In this document: piece after piece, positions 1-15,000 of the stretch
How the letters are laid out: the number at the start of each line of letters is the position of its first letter
Numbering within the stretch: position 1 is the stretch's first letter
From: Cardiocondyla obscurior
Taxonomy: Eukaryota; Arthropoda; Insecta; Hymenoptera; Formicidae
Assembly: GCF_019399895.1 (NCBI RefSeq)
Contig: NC_091889.1
Coordinates: forward strand, 1-64,000
Direction: 5' to 3'
DNA: 64,000 nt
The notes under the pieces: generated by a model
Seen by the model: the letters and a program-made list of their open reading frames with translations, nothing else
What the model was told of the DNA's origin: nothing
The model's database searches: none
Program-made: the position numbers and the translations under genes

Positions 1-3000
1 ACCAAGTCTTCCACGGCGAGGTGCATATCATTAAAGACACACGACTTCATTGCGCTGGCTTGCTTCGCTCGAGACTTAATTTCTTCGCCGAGTAGAACCG
101 ACCGGATAATAGCAGACCCTTCGTAAAGTTCACAAACGTGAGTATACATCGTGACGGCGACATTCGCGTACAAAGATACTGAATGATGTTCTTTTATGCT
201 TTTTACCGCGGCTTGGAGAACTGCCAAAGTTAGTAGACATCGCGCAGTTGTAATTATAAAATATGCACAAGATGAATGCTCGCTGGGCCGCGGAAACCGT
301 AGTAAAGCAATACGTCTTGTTACAACGTTTTTGCAACCAAACGCTCGACTCTTTCTCTCAAGTTATTGCATTTTTCTTACGAGTGTATATGCCATTTCGC
401 TAATCATATTTGACGAGCTTTGTTTTTGCAACAGCGAGAGATGTTGCTACATATTAAAAGCTGGAAATAATTACGTAACGTCGATTGAGAGAAGTGCAAA
501 AAAAATTCTGCAAGTGTGCGAAAGAAAGTAAAGAAACATATCTGAATAATAATCGCAATAAAAATTTTACAAAAAGCAAAAAGGAAAAAAATAAAATAAA
601 ATAATACGACAGAAGTATTTATCGTTTGACAGCAAGATGGAGCTATCCGATAATTTCCTCTAATCGGACATTTGCCAGAACGTTTGTCTGAATAATTCCT
701 AAAAACCGTGATTATATTCTTATGTTTCATTTTCTCTTGAAATTTCGATTCCATCGGCGGAGAGCCGACTGGGTAATGAGAAATTTCGCCCGGTTCGTAA
801 GCGGAAGCACGCGAGTTCACGTAGAGTTCGTGCACGAAGATACTAATACTTTTTTCTATTTTTCACGACCGTCCTGGGCGAACTTCGCCCACGGACTCCG
901 CAGTGCTCGCCGATATACCGCGGCTGGAATAGTAATTACAAGAGATATATGCACGAGTAGGGGCAAATGCACACACGTCCATACGTACACGTACACATTC
1001 GCGCGGTCCGAGCTGCGGAGGTGTGCGTGATAGAGTCGGATAATCCGGGACAAGTATGATCGATGCAGGAAATAAGGAGCCATCGGATTTTACGACATCC
1101 TGCGGCGGCGCGCAGTTTCCCGCGCAAGAGAGGACGCGGCGGGGCGAGGGGAAGAGTAAATTCTTCGTAGCACGTTCCGCCACCAAAAGGATTCCTCGAG
1201 CTTTCTACTTTTTTTCTTTTTTTTTTTTTATCTTTTTTAACCGGGGATCACCTACCCGTGTACCCTCGTGCGTACGCCACGGCGCGAAATGACGGTGAAA
1301 CGCTCTTTTCCTCCTCCTCGCGAAAAGGCGCGCGGTATGCGTAAACGCGGTAGCGTTCTACGCTATCCGGTACTCGTGATTTATTCATTCTACATACATA
1401 ATCGTTCACCCATAAAGCGAACGGCAGATACCTTCTGCTCGGTTGCGTACGTGCGGGCGACCGGCTAGTATATATCTGCAGCAAATCCGCGTGTACCGCT
1501 CGTGATTTATATTTATAGCGCCGTAACCGCGCGTATTCTTTCGTGTTCCTCTACGCATAATTAGCTCGGGTCCACGTCCGCCTCTCGTTCCCGCCCCCTT
1601 CCCACCCTCTCGACGTGTCTCGGCGGAGAAAAATCGTGGATCACGTTCGATCGCGCGAACGAGAGACGCGATTGACCTTTCTCCTCGCGACGGATTGAAA
1701 TTACTGGTATAATTTGGGTAAGTCCCATTCGCGATGCCGTACACGGAGCGATCGAAGAAAAGGATAAGGTACGGGGACGATTTTACAGCGTTCGAGAACC
1801 GCGCTCGTCGAAATTATTCCGGCCTCGGTCGGCGGGGCCCCGCGAAGGGATCGTCTCTCTATCGTTTAATTATCAATCGTTAAGGCATTTCGCGCGGCAT
1901 TTTGCCCGCGATTCAAGACTGGGGTACAGCAGTGCTCCTTGACGCGGGCCGGTCCCACATTCGCCCGGGCATGATAGTTCGCTCGCTCGCGGATCGATAC
2001 GAGAAGCGAAATAGATCGCGGGAGACCGCTCCCACATCAATCATCTTTCGCAGTTTCGTGGTAGAAAGGATCGGTTGCGGAGCAAATCGTTCCATTGGGG
2101 GTCAGTACCGGTTGCGCAACGAGTCAACGTCGGGCCGCGCGCGCTGAGACAGCGGGACCTATGGTACCGAACGGGAGAGGAATACACTGCTCTCGCGGGC
2201 GCTCGCGCGAGCGTATAACTGGTCTTGTTGACTTAACGGATCAATTTGATGCAAATCACTCGTTTGCGATATACACTCCTCCCCCCTCCCCCCTCCCCTC
2301 TTCCCGTCGGCGGGGTACCCGCCGTAATGCCAGTCGCGCGCGTTCGTTCTCGTGCACCGTCGTCCTCCGTCCTCCGGTAACGTCGTGTCCGTAACGGCGC
2401 AGCATTTGGAAATTAGCGAGCGGGTCAATTACGGGCCAACGGGAACGACGGTGGCGCAGGGCGAGAGAGGACCGGGGAGGGCGAGGGGGAGGCGTAGCGA
2501 TTGCGCCAACTGGAGGACTCACGGGTCACGGGGTGACTGTGGGAATCCTCGTTGACGCGTCCCGATCGTTTACCGCGGTTACGTGCTCCCGCGCGATCTC
2601 ACCGGCCTGCCTTTTCGTTTTGGTCTTCGCGTTGCGACAAGACGCGCTTCTGCGTCGGCGGCAGCCTCCGCGCTAGATCCCCGAAGCGATTTACGGAGGG
2701 TACCTTGCGACACGTGCCGTTCGCGACTACTTTGCCCACGTTCCCCACAGCGTTGGACAACGCGGATACGCGTGTGCGATCACCGCGATAAAATAAAGCG
2801 GGAACGATCGGTGGAGTCGAAGAGAAGGCCAGCCGCGAGATTTAGTTTCGCGAGATTGAAAGTCCGACCGCGCGGAGCATCGCGTTAACAAACGGCTCGT
2901 TACATCTCGCAATTCCGGCGGATCCGGCAGGGCGTTAAAAATTAAAAAGAGTCTATTTACATCTATTGCGTTACGTTTTTCAACGACATACCTGTTTGCT

Positions 3001-5000
3001 GAAGCCGCGTCGTCGTCCGAGTGTGCCGGCACGGGCTTCTTTATGCTTTACATTCGTTACCAGCCTCCGCCGCTTCGTTCCCGGTGCGCGCCTCGAATTT
3101 CCTTCCCCCTTGATATTGTGCGCTAGAATAAGGAGCGATTGTGAGTGGAATTTCAATTATCTGGCCCCAATTTAACTTTGCTGAAATTTAAAAATTATGT
3201 ACCACCCCGGCGTTTCTCTCGCTACCGATTGCAGAGTATACGTTGCTTCCATTAAAAGGTAATTAAATTACAGTCCGCTATCGATTGCGAGAAAGACCCG
3301 GAGAGCCGGTGGGTCATAAGGTGACTATAGAAATCTTCGTGGCGCGCCTCGAGTGTTTATCGGCTCTCGCCCGAGTTAACGACGAGCGAGTACCTTATTT
3401 TAATTCGCGACATTGCGAACGAAGTGCTCGGGGCAACGACGCGCTTAGGCAGGCTGCGCGATATGATATACAACGTATACACGGGACTCAGTGTTAATTG
3501 TTAACGATACCGTACTCGATATCGAATATCGATGCTTAACAGCATCGAGACGCCGCGGAAGATTACCGTAACGCAACGGTCGGCCGCGTTTCGCGAGTCG
3601 GATAGCCGGCAGCCGTGCGCGATTCGCCCCATCGTGTTCCGGAGAATGATATCACACATCGCGACTGGAATCTACGCGATTAAAAGACTCGAACGCCGAC
3701 CGGCACGGGACGTCGAACGCGATGCGAACCCGAACGGAATCGCCGGCCGAGGTCCGCTGTGCCGATCTTGAGCGGTCATGGTGCGGAACAGCGCTCGATG
3801 GAGCGGAACTACCACCTGCTCGCTTCCGGCACGCCGCTGCGGTCGTCCTCCCGCGGCTCGGCATCTCCACCTGACCCCACCGACTATTTTCTGAATATCT
3901 CCGCCGTTCTTGCGTGTACCGTCTCTGTCCCACCCTCACTCCGGTTTCACAGTTTCTGTTCCGCGCCGACCCGCTTGACCAGCACTCAAGCGCACATCCT
4001 CGCGAATATACACGCGTGAACTTAAAGCACCCGGCTTAATTACTTTCAATAACAGAATCCTCGATCGGAGTAAGATTTAATTTTTTTCACGGTGAAATCG
4101 TTGAGACATCAATTACTCTTGAAGAGAGAAGGAAAAAAAAAAAAAAACGACGGTCAGGAATAAGTCTTTACAACCTGCAGGTAAATCTGCAGGTGCACAT
4201 ACCCCACCAAATGTCGTTCTGTTCGAGTAGTTTTTCTCTCGCGGAATTTAATCGTTAAATTTATTTAATACCAAACGTAAAAATGTACCGATGCTGTTCT
4301 TGCAGATTTAAATCGCACGCAATCAGCAGAATCTTCGCGGCCAGAATCGCGAATTTATTTCTTGTTTTACAAAATTTATTTAAATGTGTAACGATGCGTT
4401 TTCAAGAATTAAAATTAAAGCAGACAGTTGTAAGATATTTTGTATTCCGATACAGGTGCATCCGTGTAGTAGGTATATAATACATGTACATACGTTCCGC
4501 ATGTTTCTTTGGTGGCCACACCGTTCGCCTGGGAACGCCGAGGCCATGACTAAGCGCTACACGGTTGCTTCGGATATCGGGACCGAATGACCGGATCGAG
4601 CGAACGTCGACGGCCGATGACCATCGGCCTGTTAATCGGAACACAATCGCGTAGAAAGAACCACGGGATTACGACTGCCCGCAAGACCGAGCCGTGACGG
4701 ATATGTCGTACGACTGGTAAAATTGAGATACTCCCGGGAGAAAAAAAAAAGTGACTTAAATACCATAGACGCAGCAATGTTTTACTAATCTTTAGCGCTT
4801 AACGTCGAACTAGGACCGCGCGCGATCTATGACAATCTTGGTAACATACCCGAATGTAAATTGATTTCCACCGTTACCTAATAATTAGCTAGTCAATTTG
4901 TGGTTCATCTCGTGGCTGTCTAACAAAACTGTCCATCACCGAGCTAGAAAAGCTAGATATTTAAATATTTTTCGCCGCGTACTATTTTACTGCGCGTCCT
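1..5000. other. no gene recognised
   Basis: Mixed-composition DNA with several CpG-rich blocks and a pure Y tract at about 2278-2300. All open frames are short and lack family features. A CpG-rich patch at 5010-5260 has donor-like sites (GTGAGT at about 5067, GTAAGG at about 5198) and could hold a 5' exon upstream of cassette copy 1, but nothing proves it. Confidence 0.5.
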
Positions 5001-5666
5001 GACCTATCTAACGCGTGCTCGACGGCCTAGACTGTTGGTCGCCGGACCCGCCGATCGCCGCGGTGGTGTGAGTACGTGCGCGTGTTGACATCTGGCCGGC
5101 ACCTTGCGCTCGAAGTTCGCATGGTGTGGAGGACGCGCGGGCGGCGGACGGCGAGAACCGGTTCGTCCAGCGAATTCGGCAGTCGAGCTAGCTTTGCGTA
5201 AGGTCAGCTTGACAACAGTAAACAAGTACGCGGCGAAAAAAAAAAAACGTTCAGACATCTATTTAGATACACGGGCCGCGCTGGACAGTGACGAGACGAC
5301 CGATACTAGAAAGATTTTGTTTCTTTTTTTTCTTCTTAAATGACAACTTTATTTCTTGCCGCAAACTTAAATCAGCTAGATAAATTTCCACACGGGTAGC
5401 TTTAAATAGTTTCGCTTAAAAAAAAAAAATTGATATCAGCGAGATTGAAGGAACGGGTTATATTAAAATTAATTTTTTTATCAGTTAGAACTGACACCGA
5501 ATAAGGTCGATAAATGTGAACGATTTATTTACCTTGACAAACACACGAATGCTAATTTCGGCTGCGCTTGCCTACGAGAACTGGAAGTAAGCCCAGGTAA
5601 GCGCAACTGAAGTTTGCATATTCGTACGTTTAGCAACTTACTTGTAACGCAGCACGTTTAATTTTC

Positions 5667-6040
5667 GTCATTTTTGCTAATATAATATAACTTTTTTGTT
5701 TCAGACTGACATCCCCGTTGGAGTGGCCAGTGCTGAGAGGAGGAGCAGGCCCGGGATGGGCATCCTGCATCAGCGGAGCAACTATTAGGTAAGCATTAAT
5801 TTTTTTTAATAAAATCTTTAATAAAAGGAAACTTTCACCTCTTTTTTTTATTAATTTTATTAACCAATACACTGGCATGTCTACATTAATATTTTTTATT
5901 TTATGTTACAGTCACCGGCAGAACTCTACAACTCCGCTGAAGTTCATGCAGATTGGTAAGTCGCATGATTTTTTTAATTCTCTTTCGTAGTTTGTAATTG
6001 AAGTTTCATAAAAAATACCGCGCGCATGAGTTTTTCTAAT
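5667..6040 (+). other. spliced-exon cassette, copy 1 (exon A 5705-5788, exon B 5912-5955)
   Basis: Exon A (84 nt) follows a good acceptor (TTTTTTGTTTCAG) and ends at GTAAGC. Exon B (44 nt) follows TTATGTTACAG and ends at GTAAGT. Joined in one frame they read from LTSPLEWPVLRGG to STTPLKFMQIG without a stop, with a phase-1 end. Only this copy has an uninterrupted short exon A. It also has an ATG inside exon A opening a 10-codon ORF that stops at the exon junction, and that ATG is lost in copies 2 and 3. Exon, intron and about 85 bases of downstream intron are shared with the copies at 23.4 and 34.5 kb. I do not recognise the peptide. It may be a coding or a non-coding alternative exon pair. 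Confidence 0.6.
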
Positions 6041-9000
6041 ACAATAAAAAAGAAACAATTAATTTTTATCAATAGCCTGTTAAGAATTTGAGTATTTCCT
6101 TGTGACATTGCCGAGCAAATTGAAATATCAATCTGCGATCAGTAATCTAGCTCACAATCAGTCGTCGCGTGTATTGCGAGTTCTTAAGTCACACAGTTTA
6201 CACGCGGAACAATTAGAAGATCGGTGAATCCTCTGTTAATTCAGTTAAAAAGTAACGCACGAAAGTTGGCGGCAGCGTTCGTAAGTTACATCGGATGTTT
6301 GTCTCCCGGTTGCAACGGCATCGTCGTTGGAATTATCGCGGCAGGGGTAAGAATCCACTGTGCGCTGTTTGGGCCGGTCTTCAATTAGCGGATTTAAATC
6401 GAGGATTTGGAGGAGCGCGGGGAAGGGGTTAAGCTAAGAAATGATCTCGTTTAAAGTTTCGGTCTCGCCGGTACTAATCTGGCGCTGAGGCTTAACGACT
6501 AACCTCCGACCTCCTTCCACCTTTCAGCCACCCACATAAGTGCGCGCATACACACACACGCTCGCTCGCTCGCACACATACACATCTATATACAAGCTCG
6601 CGGTGGAAAATCAGAAGCGGAGCTCGGTGCGGCGCACTTATGATCGGCCGGTCCTTCACGATTCGAACTCTCCTTCCCTCGTTCGATCGTCGTCGAGGAC
6701 GATAAAGTCAATTCGTGCAAAGCGATCGCGCGTGCGCTCTTTCGTCGAAGGCGGATAATGACGTCGAACTTTCGAACCTACTGTTATTACCGTTACCGCG
6801 GAATGCCTCTCGCGCTCTTACGATTATTACCGAAGAAACGTTTCTCGGATCACCGGCGCGCGCGCTCGCGGAGAACTTTCATGCGAGCACCAAGTATCGG
6901 GCGCTCGTGTGAGTCTTAGGCGCGGAGGGTCGAGTGCATAAGACGGGATGGATGCGTAAGAGGACTTGCAAGAGAAGATGCAAGCATCTTCGCAGGCTTT
7001 GTCAGAAAACTTGGGAAACGATGTGAATACTTTCCGTTCGATCGCACAGAGCAATCGAAATAGCTAATATGTGCAATAATCCGCAACGCGTCTTATATTT
7101 CTTTTTTTTGTACGGAAGGAATTATTGTTTTCTCTCGTGTAGCTATAATTCTTGCGAATTTATTATTACAGTAAACATTCCTCGTCCAACGTGTCGAGTA
7201 CTGCTAATAAACGCGTTTACGGCTCTCTGAGAAATATCGCATGATTACGGAAGAAAGTGATATTGCATTATTTATCGCGAAAATAAATCCACGCCTCTGT
7301 CTTATGTTAATCGCGCCGCCCGTTCATCAGCGCGGGACCGCAAAATTCTCACTCTGCCCGATTCGTATTTCTGATTCATGCGCGTCCGCGAAGCCCCTCC
7401 TCGTTTTACGGAGAAATAACGAGGCGCGAGAACATCGCTATCGTTAGCTTCGGCGCTCATTCTTTTTCAGAGGCCGCCGCTCGAGGCCTTGGCTGCAACG
7501 TTATCGTTACGATATTTTTATAGGCGGCCGGTGTTGTCCCGGGGCTTCCATTCAGAAAGTCGGTGTCTTCCAGAAATAATACGCGCCGCGACGGAAATCC
7601 CGCGTTTAGCGCGGGACACGCGGACGAGATAAAGTTCGCATCGCTCGACTGCCTAATTGCGTAAAAGGCAATTAGCGGGATTACGAGCGTCGCGTAGGCA
7701 CGGGTCCTCTTCGCGTTGCGTCAACGGAAATCCGATGCATGCATAAGTAAAGGCTTGTCACCCGTTCATTCGCCCGCATCCCCGCGGGGACTCGAGACAA
7801 CGACGCTAGCCCGCTTTTCCTGGAATAACCGCCGTCGATTTTTCTCGGTCCCGAAACACGGCGTCTGCGGCAAACGGAGCGCGGAGCTGCAGAACGGCAT
7901 AACCGTTTGTCGAACGAGATAAACGCGCACATAATTATTTCACGTATCCGGTACGCGGGGCTGTAAGCGCATCGCGATGCAACGCGGTCGCGGATAAATA
8001 CTTTATCGCAGTCGCAACGGCTGCGAGACACGCGTCAATCTCGGGAAGTACCCCGAGATGTACAGTTGTCCCATCACCGAACGAATGCGATTTTAATGAC
8101 AACTTCTTCGGCAAATCTCGAGTTCACCTCGGCGAAAATTTTCGCAAAATGCTAATTAATTTCCATCGGATGCAAAATGCATCGGGTGCATATTTAACGT
8201 AAAGTTGCAATTCGAGACGGGTTCATTGGGTTGTTCCTGGATTATTATTTACATTCACCACTGACTGATATCATAATTCCAAATCACTCGACGGAGAAGA
8301 GATAATTATAAATCGGCCGTACGTAACGATACAAAATTATTCGCCGAGGTCTTTGTCGCGGGTAACGTCGATCAAGGCCTCGTATCCGAGTTCCAGGAAA
8401 ATAGTAGACCGAGGTAAGCGACGGTGGTTTTCGTACGGGGAAATGTGGTGTGCGTATGTAACGACTGAGAAAAGGCCGGCGGAGCGTTGGAGCGCTGGGA
8501 CCTCGCTCTGTATTTCTGCGTGATGCTTCCCCGCCGGAGAGAGGCTAAGGGGCCCATTACACGGCCATAAAACCCGTAGGCTAGGCCTCATGCACTGTTA
8601 TACGCATCCCGTGCAACCGGTAAAAAGAAGAAGGTAGGAGAGAAAAAGAGATGCGAACGCCACATTGTTCTACCCACGACACTCATGCACGCGGCGAGAG
8701 GGGAATCTACTCGCCATAGGATGCTAAAGAAAAAAAAAGGGGAGAAAGAAAAAAAAAAAGAAATGAAAAAGGGGGGGAAAAAAACTCGCTTTCGACCCAA
8801 CTGCGAAGATGGTCGCCGCGGTAAATGACGATGTTTGAAATTGGGCGAAAATAGCGGAGTTATTCGTGACGCGAGCGGAGGCGATAATTCGCCGATCTTT
8901 TTTCTCCGAAAGGTCGCGCGGATAATTATGTTGCACGTCGGCTGCGCGCGGACGACGGAGTGATAAGAGATTTCCCGTTGCATAAAAATAAAAAAAAAAT

Positions 9001-12000
9001 ATATATATATATAAACAATTAAGCCACCCCGTAATTATTACGTTACGAAGGTAGGAGCGAAAAAACAAGGGGCAGTTATAGCGATCATAACAGTATAAGA
9101 AAGTTACATACGCTCTGCACGAGAGACGACGGTTTTTCGAGCGTAGGAAACGGAGCCCGATGCAGCAGCGCCGACCGCAAACTGCACATGAAGCGGAGTT
9201 TCTGCACATTCTATCAATCGGTCGCCGCGCAAAAAATCCATGTACGTCTAAAGAGCGTGGCGAATTTATTGCGCACAATGTGGCGCTTTATTGCCGCAGT
9301 AAGAAACGCGTGACCTTTACCGGCCCGACAAGAAATATATATCTTTTCCTAGAGATCGTACAGGAAACGTGTATGTCTCTGTATGTCTGCGCGCGTGTGT
9401 GTGTGCATAGGTGTATGCGCGGTGGGACGATAAAATTTTTTTAAGATCCGTATGAGTGACGACAAATAACATGACCGACGGGGGAAAACATTAGTCGTGC
9501 TATCAAGGTTTTCCGCCTCTCCGTCCTCATCGGGAGCAAAATCGATTTTAGATTATTTCGGCCTCTCCATTCGACGTGCCGCGAATCCCGCATCCCAGGC
9601 ACAAGCTGCCGGGACTCGAGAGCGACGGAAAACGAGCTCGGAGAAAGGTTTAATACTTTTCGGAAACGGGGAATTAAAACGGGGAACGGGAATGCAAAAC
9701 TACAGCAAGGGTTAAGACTCGTCGAGCTGAACTCGCGTACGCTTTCCGGGAATCTATTAGACGGAAAGAAACGTTACACATCGCGCACGCAGAACTCCGG
9801 TGGACCAATCGCCGGTTCGACATCGCGCGTAGAGAAAGCCGCCGGATAAGCGGCGAATATAAAGAAGTACGACGAAAGTTACGCGGCGCACGGAATAAAG
9901 GGAGGAATATTAAATGCGGAGAGAAGCGCGCGATGATAATCGGTGAGGAAAAGTCGATTCTACGGGATGATGATGTCGGAGGCAAGAGGATGCAAGGGGT
10001 AAATCATAGTGGCAGGTATCGCGTTACTAATTCAACAACCCTGAAATGTATCCATTCATCGTCGGCCACTGAATACGTGGACGGACACGGGAATCAACCA
10101 AAGACCGCCCTCCGCCGTTCTCTATTATGTCCCAATAACGACCGCTCGAAAAATAGCTTTGAAAAATAGATAGCAGCACGTCGGAATAGTAGCTGGAAAA
10201 TACTTAAAAAGAAACGATCGTGCGAGCCAACGTATGGAATCAATTCGCCCGAAGTACCGGTTACAAGAATCATATCTTTAATAATTTTTCGTTTTGTTTC
10301 AATTACTTTACGGTACCTTTAAAAAAATATAATTATTAGAGAAATCAATGTTCTAAGAAGGAATGAAGGAAAGAGATGATAAAACGTCAACTGTTTACAT
10401 TTGATGAACTTTGAATGAAGAAATCCGCGTCGCGGAGAGTTCTGCATTGACGGCGCTAGTACAGATCCGGCGGAACAGAAAGAGCCGATGAATTCGTAGA
10501 AGGAGATGCAGACGGGTAGGACGGGAGAAGAACGAGGATGCGCTAGTAAAAGACGGACACGCTGCTGAAGATAGAATAGAGAATCGGTGGGAACGGAGTA
10601 GACCGAGAAGAGAGTTGTCGGGGGGATAACAATGCGAGCGATAGAGAGCCGAACCGGAAGCGGAGTCAATGACTCGAGGCTCGAGTTAGTTCATTCGAAG
10701 TGACAAGAAAGTCGGCGGTTCGCGTTTGTGTGTACGTCCCTCGCGCGAATCAACACGGTCGCGCATGATCTTTATTGAACGAGCCGTGAAAATCATGCGA
10801 GAATCCGCACGGGACGAGAGGAGGAAGTGCATCGATCTGTTTAGCTCCGGCAGAGTTAAAGCTATCCCGGAATCGTAATCTTGACGATTTTTAAAATAAG
10901 ACAGAGACTAAAATTATTATTTTATATTCGACGTCTTTCCATATCCCCGTCATTAGCGAACTAATTCCCTTTCTACGGCACGCTAAACGAACTTTACGGA
11001 GATAAATGAGAAGCAACTTTAGCACAAAGAAAAGATTTGCGAACGGATAAAACGCGTGACCAGCTTGAATTATTATTTGTTACAATTACGGAAAATATAT
11101 AGAACTATAAACAGTTTGGTAATTAAAAATGTCGATAAAAAAAAAAAGTTTTTAATTCGTAATAAAATATCAAATTTGCAACGTGATGTAAGCATGTGGC
11201 GAGAAATTTGTTTGAAGTCGCGGTGACCACGAACAATTCCTCCGCTCGTATCAAAGAGCGTTAAGCGGCGATTCTCTTCGCGTCGTACAAACGAAAGCGC
11301 CAAAGACGACAATCTCCTGCGTCGCTTTTTTCGTGACCACGCTTCTTAAGGCCCGACATACTCCGGCGATCAGGCCAGAAGCTAGCCGGTGTCCGGAGTC
11401 TCGGAGCTTCCCACACTCGGCTCGCACGACCTCACATTAACTCCATTCGTAGCCTGGACCACGCCGGGATGCGCGACTGATGCGTGTCCAGGAGATAGAA
11501 GCCGGGGCGGTAAGCGGGGGAGGAGGATGGGGGGGGGAAGAGCGAGAGGATGAGGGAGTAAACCGTGCCCGAGTGTATTACGAGAATCGATCGGCTTCCC
11601 TCCGGCGGCCATCCCCCTTTTTCTTCTTCTTGCTCTTCGGCTTCTTCGGGCGTTCCTCTTTTTAACTCACGTCTCTCCCGCTGAATGAATGCGGCTCGGC
11701 GTGTGAGCTTCCTCGGCGTGCCGCTTCCGCGCTACACCCTTCGTTCGGTTGATCCGGTATACGAATCTTTAACGCGATTGCGAAGTTTATCTTCGGGTCT
11801 GATAAACGAGCGATCGCGCGGAGCCCGTGATAGTTTTCGCAACCTGTAAAAAGCCGGCGCGATTCTGCCTATGCGAAAAGTGTACCTTCCAGCATCCTTC
11901 ACAATTTTGAGACTGGTCCAGCTCATTGGAATAAATCTCAATTACGATTTTATTAGCATAAGCGCTTTAGCAAATTTGTCACCGAGTCTGTTGAACATTT

Positions 12001-15000
12001 TTGCGTATCCAGACTGCAATTCGCAAAAATTAAATTCTTTTACCGCAGCTCAAAAGATGCCTCGAATTTTCTGATCTTTTAATCTTATTACGAGGCGAGC
12101 TTTGATTCTCTCGGAAAGGAGGTCTCTTTGATCTTCGGAGTCTCTCGGTCAACCCAAACGATCCAACGCGTCGAGGTTGAATACCTTACATCGATAGTTC
12201 GCGATAAGGAGTAAAAAGCCTCCGCTTAGAAGTAAATATGTGATAATTGCGATACAATCTTAGCTTGACAGTCTTCGTGTTTTACAATTAGATGCTACCA
12301 CTCACGCGAGACGACAATAGCTGATCCTCGAACGATGAAGCCGTTGCATTCTGTCTTTTTTTTTTTTCTTTTTTTTCCTCGCCTTGCTGAGGAACTCGGC
12401 GTGACACCGCCGATCTCTCGAAAGAAAGTACTCGCGCGGAAATATGACGTGATCGCAGACGCGAAATTACCCGCTTTCGTCGCGCGCCTCTTTTTTGCAC
12501 CGACCTGCGATTTTGCAGTCCGCATGCGTGTCCACGGTTCCTCTGCAGCACGCCTCCGCGATAAACGTGACGGATACCCACCGCGACGACGAGGACGTCG
12601 TCTCATTCCCGGCTGTTAGCGAGAATGTGGGGTAAAAAGCGCACCGATATAGACATATACGAAAGAGCGGGGCGAGGCTACTTTTTCCTGCTTCTCTCCG
12701 GCCGGTACCGCCCACGAACACGCTGGACACGGCGCTGTCCACCTACGGCGACTTATTCGAGGCTCGAGCCCTTTCCCTCGCGACGGACTAATTAGAGAGG
12801 CAAATGGAGGTGGGCAGCGTGTTGCGGTTTTATAAAAGCCGCCCTCTCCCGTGGGATAAATCGAATTAAGCCGCGCTCACGCAACGGAATAACGAGATTC
12901 AAGCGCAACAGTGCCGCGGGAGGGAGGCTGGTGCAGAAGTTCAACGGAAATCGAAATTGTAGTAAACTGGCCCGATCCTTTTCGGCGTTCGTCGCATGCT
13001 AAGACGCGAGGTGTCCCGCGTCTTAATTAAGACCGCCACTCTTTTACGCGGCGGCATTGATTTTTGCGCAATTCGCGCCGGCACCTCCTTCTACGGTCGA
13101 ACGGCCAGTTTCTCTTCGCCGATCGTTTGGCCGCCGATGGTGCGCGGCACGAGGAGGCACGGAATAAATCACCGTCACCGAAAACCGCCTTTGCGCAAGG
13201 AACACACCGGCTCGCGGCGGAAAAATAATTACGGAGGGTGTCACGGGCGGCGTTCGTCCGAACGAGATCGACAGATCGGAAGACCGAGGCGTGAAATTAG
13301 CAATCGGCCAACCGCGGGCGGTAAAACGCGCGCGAATCGACCTAAGAGCGGCACGACCGCGTTCCACGGGGTTTATCGAGGGACACAAATTTAATATTTA
13401 CACAGGATATGAAGAGTACGGTAAAAGGCTGGCGCTGCTAAGTTCGGGCGCGAAACGGAAATGGAGCTCGCGGGGGAGAATTCCGCACCGATGTCGAGCC
13501 GTGGTTTCTGCGGGAGGAAGCCACACGGTCGTCTCCGTCGTATTTCTCTCCCTCATTACAGCGGTTAATCAATTCCCCCGTTCGTTCCGCACACGTCGAT
13601 TATTTCAATTCAACGAGATACAGTAAAAGTAATTTATTTTGATCTAGTAAATAAGTTTGGAGCAAAATACCCTGCTATTGCGTTAATAACGATTCGGACG
13701 GCGTTTATTTTCAGCCTGGATATTTTCATTCTTGGTTATCGAATACATTCTTGTCCGATATCTGTGGAAGAATCTAAAGCGTTTTCGTGACTCTAGCTGC
13801 TGAATTCCCATACAAATCCAATTGTCTCTACGCTTTTTTATTTCCTTCCCCTCGTAAGTTCACGATTTAATCGGATAATCTCGCGAGTTATAACATTTCA
13901 AATGCGAAATGGCATTATATTATCTCCGTGCAAGAAGCACTGTAACTCGACTCGTCGATAAACAGAGTAGTGTGAGATCGCGTCAGTGCGTGTAATTATT
14001 GATCGAGCGCATCTGCGATTTCCGCCGAGAAGTTCATTAAAAACGTAAAGCCAGTCAGGCTGCGGAAAAAGGGACAGAAATACCGGAGGATTCGTACTGC
14101 GAAGGCGCGGTCCGCTTTACAAGAACAGACCGAGGGGAGGAAGGGAGGGGAGAAGTAGCGGGGTGGAGGATGAGACGAAGGACCAGTCGTACAGTTAAAT
14201 TGTTATGACATAATTAGGGGCGATCCGAATGGCACTGGTAGTGGTGGTGCTCTCGCTCGAAGTGGCGATGTCGATGGTCGTGCCGGTGGTGAAACGGAGA
14301 GCGAAAAGAGGCGGCGAGGGGGGCGGAAAAGGTAAGAGAGCGGCTCGGACGCGGACCGCGATGAGAGCTGAAACTGCCCCGCAAACCATTCATTCTTCGG
14401 CTCGGCCCGAGGTGCCATTTGACCAGTTCATTCAGGGATTTAAGGCTTTTCCTAGAGCTCGCCCTTCGTGGCTTTGTCTCGTTTTACCTCCGTTTTCTTT
14501 TTTTATTTTTATTTTTTTTTTTTTTTCTTTTCCCCCTCTCAACTCTCGAGCCGTATTCCCGTCTCCACCCTTCCTCGTCCCTCGGACTCTCCGCAACCCC
14601 GGCGCAGCGCCGATCCTCACGGTGTACTTATGCTATCCGGCGTCACGTGAGCGCAATTTTCTGCGCCGCTGAGGAATCGTGCGGAGATCGGCCTATGAAC
14701 ACCTCGAACATCCCCGCGCATCGCGTTTCACCATCTCGCGGCGTCTTCCCGGAACGGGATACCTTTCTGGCCGGGTTATTCTTCTCGCCGGCTTCGGATA
14801 ATCGTTTAATCGTGTTAACACGGCACCTTTTAGGCCACCTCGCGCCAAATACATGCGCCGACATGATTAAACGCACCCGCTAAACGTCCACTTATATCAA
14901 TCATTTCATTTCGTATTTTTATAAGAACCTGCAGTTAATAAAGACAAAACGCCATGCGAGACAAAGGATCGCGGATATGTTTTTTACCGCGTTACATTTT

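Noticed and set aside
14229..14245. AATGGCACTGGTAG, resembling the start of the miR-263 family
   Set aside because: The match ends after about 11-12 bases and the flanks do not fold into a microRNA precursor.
14643..14650. Another perfect TCACGTGA octamer
   Set aside because: It lies in a non-genic CpG-rich block with no promoter context. It serves as a caution about reading the octamer alone.
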